A DNA stretch of 64,000 bases, taken from Isoetes taiwanensis. Lineage: Eukaryota; Streptophyta; Lycopodiopsida; Isoetales; Isoetaceae. The notes under the pieces were generated by a model. It was not told the origin of the DNA, did no database searches, and saw nothing but the letters and a program-made list of their open reading frames with translations. The stretch spans positions 17,580,279 through 17,644,278 of the forward strand of contig JAJEKV010000013.1 in NCBI GenBank assembly GCA_021234155.1, in the 5' to 3' direction. Positions 32,470 to 42,639 of this stretch are shown here, piece after piece; position 1 is the first letter of the stretch; every line of letters begins with the position of its first letter. A program made the position numbers and the translations under genes.

Positions 32470-33170
32470 TTGATACTCCATGACACACACAATAGTCCAA
32501 TAGTCGGACACGCCAGGTTTTTAAAGACCTATTTTAAGATCGGAAAGCAACTACTTCTAGCCCGCATGAAGAAGCAAAGGCCGTGTACATTCGCGAAAGC
32601 CATTGCTATGTCGCCAGACAAAGGCGAGAACAACTCAATTTCACGGAGCTTTAGAGCCATTGCACGTGTCGAATGCTAAAATGGGAGATAATCGGCATGG
32701 ACTTTATCACATGGCTCCCGAGAACCGTAAGGGGCAAAGATGCCCTAATGATGGTGGTGGACAAGTTGTCGAAGATGGCACATTTTGTGCCGTGCAGGAC
32801 CACAGACACGGCTTTAGACACCGCCTTATTGTTCACCAAAGAGATCTTTAGACTCCACGGGATGCCGAGGGAAATAATCTCGGATAGAGACTCGAAGTTC
32901 ATGAGCGCATTCTGGGAAGATTTGTTTAGCATGATTCAGACAAAGGTCTCCATGACTAGGACATATCATCCTCAGACAGATGGGCAGACGGAGCGCACAA
33001 ATTGAATCATAGAAGACATGTTGAGAAACTATGTCTGGAACAAGTAGTCTAAATGGAATGATTTTATTCACTTGGTGGAATTTGCCTATAATAGCACCAA
33101 GCAAGAATCTTCCTAGATGTCGCCCTTCATGATTAATTATGGGTATCAATACTTGGCACCAGATACGTGG
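32470..33170 (+). pseudogene. Gypsy integrase
   Basis: The core is readable at 32673-33005: IIGMDFITWLP (first Asp), VVDKLSKMAHFVPC, IFRLHGMPREIISDRDSKF (second Asp) and TYHPQTDGQTERTN (catalytic Glu). The HHCC zinc region upstream is degraded. A TGA directly after ERTN separates the C-terminal part beginning MSPFMINYGY. Confidence 0.9.
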
Positions 33171-33790
33171 CACAACCCAGTGTCCAAAGTGGAAGTCTCT
33201 CAGCAGATCTTATCGGATATGCAGCAGTTAATGGAGGAGGTGAGAGGATATCTCATAGCAGCGAGAAGCAGGCAGAAAAGCATAGCCAGTAGGCACAGAA
33301 CAATAAGAGAATTCCAGGTTGGGGACAACGTATGGCTGAAGATCAAAGTCAAGCAAGCGAAGCTCCGCATCGGCAATTGCAAGAAACTTTCTCCAAGATC
33401 ATTCAGGATAACCAAAAGAGTAGGTAGCCAATCCTACAAGTTGGACCTGCCAGCGCATCTCAAGATCCATATGATCTTCCATGTAAGTCTCCTGAAGAGG
33501 CACACTACTAATCCAGAGGAAGTATTGAAGACAAAGAGTTACTGGAAATGACGAACGATCAGCTTGAAATCATCCCAGAGGTTCTTCTTGACAGGTCCTA
33601 TAAGAAGACAAGAAGATCCCAATTTCTCCAATACCTAGTGAAATGGGTGCATTTACCTGTGAAAGACGCTACGTGGGTACTACAATCAGATTTGGAGAAG
33701 CAGTACCCCCAATTCATGGAGCAATGCAAGGGTCGGCTCGTCACCGAAGTGGTCGACACTGGACCGATAGGTGAGTGTGAGGTAGATTAA
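33117..33790 (+). pseudogene. Gypsy integrase C-terminus and chromodomain
   Basis: One frame gives SPFMINYGYQY, RHRTIREFQVGDNVWLK (GPY/F-type module), GSQSYKLDLPAHLKIHMIFH and VSLLKRH. The next frame gives EVLLDRSYKKTRRSQFLQYL, VKWVHLPVKDATW and DLEKQYP, matching the chromodomain pattern (aromatic cage Y..KW..W). Chromodomains guide chromovirus integration into chromatin carrying H3 methylation; this is known of the group, not shown here. Interesting next to H3-like genes. Confidence 0.85.
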
Positions 33791-34463
33791 GAAGTCTACT
33801 TCCGTCCCACGGAAGTAGACGAACTTGAGAGATAAGAGGTCATTCAGGCATACATTAATAGGAAAGCACCTCTAGTCAATGCTTACTATGGGAAGGACGC
33901 CATCCTTCACGCCAAAGGCAACTAAAGGTGTAGGCATGAGTGATCATCTTAGGCATGATAGGGCGTTGTCTCCACGGCCAAGATGGAAGAAACATCATCT
34001 TCCTACGCCGGGAGATTAGCCTTGCATCCATATAAATTGTAATTAATGGGTGGTTCCCTAATAACCAACTTTTAAATAATTGAATGTAAACTGACGTAGC
34101 GTGTTGACCTGCAGGCCAATAGAGGAGTCTAGCGGCAGGAAGGTCGCACTCCGAAGATTTGCAACACATGTTTTGTCATAATGTGTTGCAAGGAGACCAA
34201 ATGGAACCTTGATTATAGAATTTTGGAACTATGATTATAATAATGGCGTAAACCACAAGATTTTGTGAATAATAGATGATAAAGTAAGAGGGTGAAAGGT
34301 CCCCTCACCATAGTATGATCTTAAACAAGGATGTGTTATGAAAATTAAACTTAAATATTACCTTGGGGTAATTGTCTTGTAAAAATTATATGCATCAAAT
34401 GTATTGCAGGGTATGCAGGTTTCCAAGGTGGGGAGACGTGTGATGCTGGGGACAGCATCAATC

Positions 34464-34477
34464 CAAGGTGGGGAGAT
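34464..34477 (+). other. Polypurine tract before gypsy 3' LTR
   Basis: AAGGTGGGGAGA precedes the LTR start TGTGACG. A near-identical AAGGTGGGGAGA occurs ~45 bp upstream, so the tract is duplicated. Confidence 0.75.
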
Positions 34478-35970
34478 TGTGACGTTCCAGCATAACATAC
34501 GGTCCGAATATGTATATCATACTACCACGTCACACGTACATGTCACCATGACAAGTACTTGAGAGCCGTAAAGAGTTGCACCTAAGGGGCAACCTCGTAT
34601 GTTGCACATGTATATTAAACATATGAAATTAAACCCCTTGCCAAGTGGCAATACCCCATTTGGTCCCTTCTGCATGTATAAGGAACAAAAGGGAAAACCC
34701 TAAACCTTTTCCACTTTCGCATTTTGGATTCCCTGAGCTATTTTGGCCAAGGTAAACTGCCATTCCGCATTGCCAGGTGCCGCTGAGCCACCTTTACACA
34801 ATAGATTCCTCAGGAGCAGTTGTGGCATGGACGTGATTCGAGGAGCTGGAGCAAGCCAAGAATCAGGTAACCTGCGATTCTGTTGTGCAAAGCCGACTCT
34901 TAGCTCGACAATGAGCTAGGATAGTATGTTATATCAGTCTTGGCAGCCTTGTAGATCCTAAGATCACCAGCTATAATGAAGGAACCTAACCATGTATGTT
35001 AGGTAAGATAGATTAGATCTTATTCAGTATTTCAGTTCTTTGATGATGATGATGTTCCATTCTATGCTCTCCTGTGTATGTGGGAAGGGGGTAGAGACCC
35101 TGAAACCTTCAGTAGCAGATGATCCTAGATGACCTCATTAATTCCCAATTAGTGCGGCCCGTGTACAAGAGCCCGCCTAGTTGTGAGTGGCGAGGCTAGA
35201 CCGGTGGAATAAGGGGGACTTGTTCCATCACGGATTGATTCCTCCGGTGTGTAAAGCCTACCGGGGATCTTAACGAGCTAGGCTTAATGGTTTGCCACTG
35301 CGTGTGGGCAAGGCATGAGCTCAACACCTATTGGGTGATGCGCCACCTTCAATGGGGTTCAAGTCGAATACGGGCAGTGGCCCTCTAGCCACCTGTGATT
35401 GGCATGCATGCCTCTGGAGGGGAGGAGACTCTCCGCCTGCCTCATCGGGACTGGGGAGATGCAACCCAGCAGTAGCCCCTCTGGCTACGCACCTGGCAGG
35501 CTACGGTCTGGTCCCTAGACTCTTCAACCTACTCTGCAAAGTGTGCATGGGAGGGGCGGATGGAGTAGACTACCCAACAACTATATTTCTATGCCAGCCC
35601 AATCCATGCTTATGAATTTCGTCTGCAATAACTTCTGGAGGCCCAAGCCGTCAGTCCATACCCTGGAGTCTGAGCCATTGGGTAGGATTCCCCATGTGAT
35701 GATGATGTTATTGATGTGCTATTAAATGTATGTTATGGTGTAGTCACACTTCGAGGTGACTCTATTGATATATTAATGTCATGTGCTTATGTTTACTCAT
35801 GCTTCCGCAGCTAGGACGAAGACGGGGCAAATGACCCATTCATCTTTCCTCATCGATCCATTGTCAAGGATTAAGTCAGGTGGATGGCCCCTGTCCGTTT
35901 GGCTGCCAGGGGGATGAACTCCGACTTCTGATACGATGGGAGCATCGTAGAAGAAGTAGGGGACGTCACA
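34478..35970 (+). repeat. Gypsy 3' LTR (~1493 bp)
   Basis: It starts TGTGACGTTCC and ends GGGGACGTCACA, giving inverted TGTGACGT/ACGTCACA termini. A GTATAAG TATA-like box is at 34676. Several segments match the inverted LTR at 38549-39880, for example TGCAAAGTGTGCA followed by GGAGGGGCGGATG and a shared GCATCGTA near the 3' end. It interrupts the small minus-strand gene that ends at 35966. Confidence 0.85.
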
Positions 35971-36355
35971 AATGTGCAGCCTCATCGTCAAAATAGCGAT
36001 CTATAAGGATGACTAAGGCAAAGCGAGCATAAGTATGCTTGCCGAACCGGAGTATAGGGGCATGCTTTGCCCATCGCTGAATGCCGCGAAGGACGTCCTC
36101 TACATGTCGATCATCTCCCAACATCTGGTACAAAGTATTCTGATCTAAGTATAGACGGGAAGGGTCTCCGTGTTGGATGCAGTTGGGCCAATTTCTGGTG
36201 TAAAACTCAAGGAACTGCGCATAATCCAAATGGGCCTCCATGTTCTGAATGAGGTCCACCTCTTGCATTAAGAAAGGATGAAGAGATTCAAATGGGACTT
36301 GGGAATCCCACTGTTCGCCATCCATATACCATTGCAACCGTGTAGAGTAGTCCAT
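35966..36355 (-). pseudogene. Unknown small protein gene, truncated by gypsy LTR
   Basis: I chose the ATG at 36355 (MDYSTRLQWYM); a leader with a pyrimidine-rich stretch precedes it. The 129-residue frame reads FLMQEVDLIQNMEAHLDYAQ, FYTRNWPNC, YLDQNTLYQMLGDDRHVEDV, APILRFGKHTYARFALVILI and DRYFDDEAAHL, then meets the LTR terminus, whose TGTGACG supplies the stop. The true C-terminus is therefore lost. It lies 296 bp downstream of an H3-fold gene on the same strand. Its pattern (QEVD..., Y(L/F)...T..L..(L)..D....(E/D)..L, KHTYARFALVILIDR) can be lined up with the first ~130 residues of the 10908 gene (QKEID, YFAPRTALRVALNDIPNIDK, RKRYFSYTAAVAVFLSQR), which follows the other H3-fold gene. Function unknown. 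Confidence 0.55.
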
Positions 36356-36651
36356 AGCAGTGTACAAGAGGAAGGAGGAATGCAAAGAGTCAAAGATGGA
36401 AGAGAATAGCACCTACAGAATATGAGTGTCCCTCTCTTTCTTTCTTTTTCCTGTTGAAAAGGTAAAGGTGCTGACGTCACGGTCAGTACTTAATAATTAA
36501 TTATTATTTTTTTCATAATAATATTTACAAAATACGGATTGTGTACTAAACAGTTGAGACCAGCAAATAGACATGATATACATTCATAACGATAAATAGA
36601 GTACAAAAAATTTCATATATACAACATTTCTGTTCCAAGATCTTTCAAAAT

Positions 36652-37818
36652 CTACATCGGATCTCCGCGGATCCGTCGAGCTAGAGCCAAATCCTTAGCC
36701 ATAATAGTGAATCTCTTAGCGTGAATAGCGCAGAGGTTGGCGTCACCCAGGAGAGCAACCAAATAGTCTTCGGCGGCCTCTTGAAGAGCAAGGATAGCAT
36801 GCGTCTGGAAGCACAGATCAATCTTGAATTCTTAAGCGATCTCCCCCAAACGCTGGAAGGGCAGCTTGCTTATTAGAACTTCCGTTGACTTTTGGTACTT
36901 TCCGATCTCCCTTAGCACTATAGTACCAGCTTTAAACTGGTACTTCTTCTTTTGGCACCTATGCGGTGGAGGCAAAGGAAGAATCTTGCCGCCAGTGGTC
37001 GAGTGGTTAGCCCTTTGGACTAGCTCGGCAATCTGGGCTTCCCCGACGACTCCTGCTGATACTGCCCTCCCTTCCGCTGTGGAGTATTTTTGCGCTTCCT
37101 CTGGATGGTACAGCCCTCGGACTAAGTCGGAACTTGTGTCTAGACCTCTACTTCCCTTATATGCTCAGCCACCCTCTGAGCGTGCTGCTCCAGCCTCAAA
37201 AGGACTTTGGTCCATCGATGCATCTCGGCAAGGTACCGATCTGGCACGGTGGTCCAGTTCAACGCGCTGCTGGAGTAGAGGGGTGAAGTACTCAAGGAGA
37301 TCATCCCAAACGAAGGTCTCAGAGTTCTCATCATAATAATAAGATGGCAATATGAGAGGATTTCCCTTATCAATGCACTCGCCATGCCTGAGATAGATGT
37401 ACTCCTCTCCCCGGGCTTGTGTGTCTCCCCTTGCTGCTTCCCTGGCATCAGCTTCTAGGGCTATATCCATCACCCTTTGTGCTTCAACCTGGACGGCTTC
37501 AGAGTCATTGACCATTGAAAATTCTGGCGGGAAGGACTTGGTCAACATCAGCACCTGATCTGGCTGTTCCAACAATGTGTACATTTCTTTCAAAGCGTTA
37601 AGCTTTAGAAGGTATCGCTCTGTTAGGTGGAACATGGGAAAGGGAATCCTCCCTCCTGATCTGAAGCGCAAAGCTAGCTGGTTTAGGAGGAGTTCTACTT
37701 TCTCTGGCTCAGGATTGACGCCAAGAAGAGACCCAAGGAACGGCAAAAGATCCGGGCGATCTTTGAGGCTCTCATAGGTTTGCTCCATGTGTATGCGAGC
37801 CATTTCGTCCGAAGACAT
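36652..37818 (-). pseudogene. Histone H3-fold protein with ~290-aa N-terminal extension
   Basis: One frame of 389 codons runs from ATG 37818 to TAG 36652 with only two stops, TGA (37165) and TAA (36832-36834). The C-terminal ~100 residues are histone H3: TGGK and PPPHRC in place of ATGGVKKPHRY, then [28 protein letters not shown], stop, [54 protein letters not shown]. This is close to canonical H3. The stop replaces the conserved Gln of IAQDF, fitting CAA to TAA. The N-terminal part (MSSDEMARIHMEQ, LLPFLGSLLG, ERYLLKLNALKEM, YYYDENSETFVWDDLLEYF) matches no family I know and lacks an H3 tail start. It resembles no part of the other H3-fold gene. Whether the extension is native, a gene fusion or retroelement-derived is open. 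Confidence 0.85.
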
Positions 37819-37895
37819 GGGGTTTAGATAGTCGCTAGGTAGAATAGCGAGGGCGAGCGAACACGGTCTGGCGGTTATGGCGGTCAAACTCAATC

Positions 37896-38535
37896 AAGAT
37901 TGGCTATGGCGGGTTGTGGTCGAGGTCATTCTATGCCGAACTTAGTCCGGCGGCTATGGCGGGTCGAGTCGGTCCGTGATTTATGGCGCCGCCCAGTCAC
38001 GAGTCCTGAAGAAAACGAGATACAAAAAGAAAGTTCCATAATTTTGAATTCAAATTTTCTTCTTCCTTTTTTAATGGAAAAAATTTATACGATATAAATA
38101 TGACCTTTACATATATTTTTTGCCGAGATGGATTTGGACGCCCCAAATCAAATTTTAAACACTCAAAACTCTGTCGGTGCCGATTTTGCTTTTTAGCCAA
38201 ATTTTCGATGCTGCCAGCAAGTCTGAGGATTGCGCTAGGCTAATTAAGGGGTTCCTGTTACAATGGAACAAAAATCAGCCCAATCCGAGCCTCCTAGAGA
38301 AAGTTATGACTCCAAGAATTAAGGGACCCTATGCTGACAAAGCTCAACATGTTTTACCCTAATACTTCATAGAAAAATTTTAATCTACTTGACCCGTTCT
38401 CAATCAATTAGTCAGATACTTCCTCCCTAAAGGTATCTAAGTACCCCTATACTAGAGAAAAGACTCCCCCTTACTACTAAATGGTCTAGCGGGTTAGAAC
38501 ATGGCCAGTGCAATGACCTGGTCTACCAGAGTCAT
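37896..38535. other. Spacer between H3-fold gene and inverted gypsy LTR
   Basis: GGCTATGGCGGG-like phrases recur between 37870 and 37985. No gene seen. It may be the internal leader of the minus-strand element whose PBS is at 38536-38547, or the promoter region of the H3-fold gene. Confidence 0.4.
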
Positions 38536-38547
38536 GCTCTGATACCA
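38536..38547 (-). other. Primer-binding site next to the inverted gypsy LTR
   Basis: On the minus strand TGGTATCAGAGC follows the LTR end after one base. It matches the initiator-Met tRNA complement perfectly and marks the adjacent LTR as a 5' LTR reading leftward. Confidence 0.85.
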
Positions 38548-38548
38548 T

Positions 38549-39880
38549 TGTGATGCTCCCCGTGCCTATACGATGCTTCCATAATATACGCACGGGAAAT
38601 TCCCCTCCCATGGCGACCTCATCACCACAGAAAGGCCCTCCGTTTGACTCAGACCACTTGTCCGGGTGAAGGACACGGAGGTGTCCTTCGTCCCACGCCT
38701 TCAATGGGAATCCTATATAGCGGAAGCGTACATACAAGTTAGCACCTAGCAACAATACAAATAAATAATATACCACTGCGAAGGGTGGCCCATCGTCATC
38801 CATATGAATACAACAGAATACCAACATAACAAAGGAAATGCACCAAGAATAAGGCTCTATCCCGGACTCAGACTCATGCGGGTCGACTGACAGTCAAGGC
38901 CTCTGGATAACATCAGACAGAGGTATAACATGGCATTAGTTGGCATAGAACAATGGTTAGGGTAGTCCACTACATCCGCCCCTCCTGTGCACACTTTGCA
39001 GATAGGCCGAATCACGCTATGGCATGGCTGTAGCCTTTCGGAGACGTAATCTCATGGAGTCACCGACGAGACTACTCCGGGTTACATCTCCCCGGTCCGA
39101 TGAGGCAAGAAAGGGGGAACCCCCTTCCAGAGCATGGTGCTTCCATGGGTGACTAGAGGATCTACATCAGGCAACCACACATCCGTACCTGACTTCCCCA
39201 AATCCATAGGCCACCCCAGCACGTCTATCGAGCCCAAGATGTCCCTATAGGTACGTATCCTGCGGCCCAGGAGGTGTCAGATCCATACCCGGCCCATACG
39301 CAATGACCGACTATAGAACTAGCCACAGTAGGGAACCTTGTAGCCATGCTAGGCAAGATCCCACCCCCACATCCCCACCGTGATCCTTGTCTGGTGCTCA
39401 GCCACATCATACCATCGACAGTCAGGAGGGCTCTTGTGCACATGCCGCATCTAATGGGTTTTAGAGGGTTCTAGCTAGGAGCATCTCTATTCCTAGGTAG
39501 CTTTTAGGTCTCTACCCCCCTTTCGCCCCAAAGACACAGGAGGAACAAAAGGAAAGAACATTCATATTGAAACCATCCATCATAATCTCAAATAGAACAT
39601 AAAAGAGAGTCTAATCATTCACCTACTCATACAAGGGTTAGATTAGAGCACAAACTACCTAAAGGTTGACCTGTGTCTTGGCTGGACCCATTGTCTCGAA
39701 GAGCATCCATGGTTCAAGGTTAGTTGCTATGCTCAAGCTGCTCCTCCCTTCTCCAATCTTCCCCCAGATCGAAAATGGCAGGATTGGCGGTGGAGGGCTA
39801 GCTTGTCCCCTTGGAATAGCAAGTCACCTCTGGCCCAATCGATTTGGGCCAGGTGATTCCCCTTATAAGCTAATTAGTTT
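38549..39880 (-). repeat. Inverted gypsy-family 5' LTR, partial
   Basis: Read on the minus strand it shares segments with the LTR at 34478-35970: TGCAAAGTGTGCA then GGAGGGGCGGATG, and near its end GCATCGTA...GGGGAGCATCACA. A TTATAAGGGG TATA-like box lies at ~39861-39870. The outer U3 boundary is not clear; similarity fades before the LINE fragment at 39955. No pol genes follow it. Confidence 0.75.
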
Positions 39881-39954
39881 TATTAATTAGCTTAATTAGT
39901 TTAATTAAATTAGTTAGTCTATAATTATTTAGTATAGCTAACTTAAACCACTTT

Positions 39955-40229
39955 TAATGTTAGCCCATAATCCCTCTTTATAGACCAACATACTTGGTGA
40001 CGTGTCACAGTAGTTATAAGTATAGCATATAAATACGTGGAACGTCACATTGGTGATGCCTATCCTTCTATACGAGGCCGAAGTCTGGGGCACGGTGGTG
40101 TCTCTTGCTACCTAGAATGACTTGGAGCATGTGCAAAAAGCCTTCTTAGTATGGGCAATGGGAGTGAAATTCACAGTCCCATATCAAATTATGCTACATG
40201 AGACAAGTTTTTGCCCTCTTCAGAGAGGA
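39955..40229 (+). pseudogene. LINE fragment, copy of 2850-3130
   Basis: The ~275-bp segment is over 90% identical by eye to 2850-3130, encoding LLYEAEVWG, LEHVQKAFLVW and FTVPYQIMLHET, and carries the same TAG after LAT. After CAGAGAGGATA the two copies diverge. Confidence 0.85.
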
Positions 40230-40611
40230 TAACTGGAAGGAATGATGTTGATAGGGCAGACCGGCTGGACTATGCTAGGATAGAAGGGACTAAGGAAATA
40301 GCCAACATTAGGACATACATGGCCATGTCGACCAAAGGGTGGCTCCAAGAGGTTTAAGTTGTTTCTGAGATAACTGTTTGAAGGGAAATTAATCATTTTA
40401 TGTGACAGGGACATTATAGATCTTCAAGATATGAGGAAGGATATCTCACCAGAGGAGGATATCGATCTAAGAATTTGAAAGCTAATTATGCGAAGCTTCA
40501 AATGAGATTATTGAATATCAATAGACTGAGGTCATTCATGGGGATGTCTGTTTGAATGAGCATCAAAATGATACATTGAGAGACACTTACCTTTTAGCAA
40601 CGAAGGATCTA

Positions 40612-41005
40612 CAGTTCAGATACTCGAATTGCATTGTGATTCTAGACACTCCTTTTTGTCATCCTATTGTCTCTTGAATCTCTTCAGATAACAGGAATAG
40701 AATTAGCTAAATGTCAGAACATTGAAATGGAGATTCTAAATATGGTTTCTTGGACCTCATGGGTGACCTTTCTACTCGTGAATAAGATCATGGTGTGCAG
40801 TCAGATACTCAAATTGCATTGTGATTTTAGATATTCCTTGTTGTCCTTCCTATTATCTTTGGAATCTCATCAGATTGCCTCAGTCCAACAGGAATAGGAT
40901 TAGCTAAATATCAGAACATGGAAATCACATCATTCAGTGGAGATTGTAAACATGGTTTCTGAACCTTATGGGTGACCTCCCTACAACTGAATAAGATCAT
41001 TGGAG
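40612..41005. repeat. Two tandem ~187-bp units
   Basis: Both units hold TCAGATACTC.AATTGCATTGTGATT, AACAGGAATAG.ATTAGCTAAAT, TCAGAACAT and ATGGTTTCT followed by TGGGTGACC and GAATAAGATCAT. The second is more diverged. No open frame spans them. Confidence 0.8.
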
Positions 41006-41009
41006 GGTC

Positions 41010-41750
41010 ATCACATTGTCTCTGTATTCAACACTGCCACAAGAATAAGTGATTCAATGCATAGAGGAACAAGGATGCATGTAGGATGAGGAGAGGAGAC
41101 ACTGAAAACAAGTCAAGGATGATCAGGGTTTGGGGAAGGCTATCTAGATCGTCGGGGCACCGATTTAAGTGTAGAATGGCTCATTTGAAAGCCAACTTCA
41201 AGCTCGACGAGATGCTATAATTCATATACCAAACAACATAATCAAACTCAAGATCAAGCCACAGAAATGCACCCTAGAAGCACACCAGACAAGTGAAGAT
41301 GCTGCAAAATCTTCTTGGCCCCTCAAAACCTAGGGCAGATCTGAGCCATACACGCCAGCCCATCGGACGGTTGAGAAGGGCCATGCTTCACAAGGCAGTC
41401 GATCCGGCCTCCCATAGCCGTGGCCAATGGCAGCATGTTCTTGTCTTCTACAAAGGCCTTTTTTCTGCACAAACCTTCTGCGATCCGGTGGCACCATATG
41501 CAGTCGCTTGATTCATGCATCTGTGGACTTTTTTCCTGCTCCTTTGATCTCTACAACGAGCTTTTCGCCGTTCAATTTGGTGCAGATTTTGAACATTTCT
41601 TCAAATATTTTGCCGGAGTAAGCTTCGATCCTGTTTTGGGTATTTCATAATCGTGATTAAGCTTCTCGGAATCAGTGGAGGTGATGTTGTAGCTGTGGCT
41701 ATAGAAACTAATGTGGTGAAGACTGTGACAGTCGGGGATGTTGAAGCTCC
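41010..41750. other. Region upstream of H1 remnant, no clear gene
   Basis: No family signature. Between ~41690 and 41762 one frame reads NVVKTVTVGDVEAP, which could be the Ala/Val/Glu-rich N-terminus of the linker histone in a different frame, or chance. Confidence 0.35.
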
Positions 41751-42635
41751 GGATATGGCAGCTCTGGTGGTCACGCCATAGCTAAATATATTGAAGATAA
41801 GTACAAGAGCGGGCTGTCTGCAAATTTTTGAAAGACTCTAACGGCTCAGTTAAGGAATTTGGCAAAGGCCGGAAAGCTTACAAAGGTAAAAGCTTCGTTC
41901 AAGGTTCCTTCTGATGTGAAAAAGCCTGCTGCAAAGCCTAAAGCCAAGACTGTAAAGCCGGCCAAAGCTCCAAAACCAAGCAAATCCGTTGCCAAGGCCC
42001 CTGCTGCTGCAAAGCCAGCCAAGGCTAAGCCTGCCAAAGTTGCAAAACCGAAGGTAGTCAAGCCTCCTGCTAAGAAGGCCAAGGTTTCAAAGCCCAAATC
42101 TGTCAAGAAATCCCCTGCCAAAAAGGCCAAGAAATCTGTTAAAAAAGCTCCTCTTCCTCCTGCTGTTCCTACTCCGGCCAAATCCCCTGTTTCTGCCCCT
42201 CCAGCTCCATCTCCGGCTCCTAAGAAAGCTTCCAAGCCTGGACCCAAGTCGAAGAAAGCTCCTGCCAAGTCTAAAACTCCAAAGGCCAAGAAATCTGCAA
42301 AGAAATCTGCCCCCAAATCTTCAACTCCGGCCAAGGAAGAGAAGAAGCCTGCCCCCTCAACCCCTGCTGCTTCGATCAAAAGCTCTGTCCTTGAATCATC
42401 CCCTAAATCTACCAGATCTGCCTCTGCTGCTGCTGCATTAGTCCCAATTGTCTCCACTCCAGGTTCTGCTGCAAAATCTGCCAAGAAAAAAACCCCTGCT
42501 AAGAAGGTTACTAAGGTGAAGACTGTGGCCATGAAAGTTGTAAAAACTGTTATTGCTAAACCTGGAGGTTCTGCAGCAAAAAAAACTCCTGCAGATTCTG
42601 CTCCTCCTTCCAAGAGGCCAAAGAGGGCCAAATGA
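41751..42635 (+). pseudogene. Linker histone H1, partial and interrupted
   Basis: The frame starts in the globular winged-helix domain (GSSGGHAIAKYIEDKYKSGL, SANF, stop, KTLTAQLRNLAKAGKLTKVK, ASFKV), corresponding to the second half of the H1 globular domain. A ~240-residue tail rich in Lys, Ala and Pro follows, with repeated KPAK, KKAKK and PAKS units, typical of plant H1. It would bind linker DNA. The TGA at 41829 is where R or K is usual, fitting CGA to TGA. An in-frame TGA lies just upstream (41742) and no ATG is in frame, so the first half of the globular domain is missing: either lost or in an upstream exon. The 3' side after TGA 42633 looks like a normal UTR. The long tail frame is fully open, so loss is recent. 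Confidence 0.85.
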
Positions 42636-42639
42636 AGTG

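Larger units (their letters stand above)
29990..35970 (+). mobile_element. Ty3/gypsy chromovirus, 5'-truncated, with 3' LTR
   Basis: Plus-strand domains run gag zinc knuckle, protease, reverse transcriptase, RNase H remnant, integrase, chromodomain, polypurine tract and 3' LTR. This is the Ty3/gypsy order with a C-terminal chromodomain, i.e. a chromovirus. No 5' LTR is seen before ~29990, where similarity starts inside gag, so the left end is lost. Many stops and shifts make it dead. A same-family LTR in opposite orientation is at 38549-39880. Confidence 0.9.

Noticed and set aside
37818-37893. Upstream extension of the H3-fold frame to 37893
   Set aside because: The first codon there is TTG, preceded by TGA; the ATG at 37818 is the first plausible start.
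41742-41761. 3' splice site just before the H1 globular fragment
   Set aside because: An AG is present but without a pyrimidine tract; left open rather than annotated.
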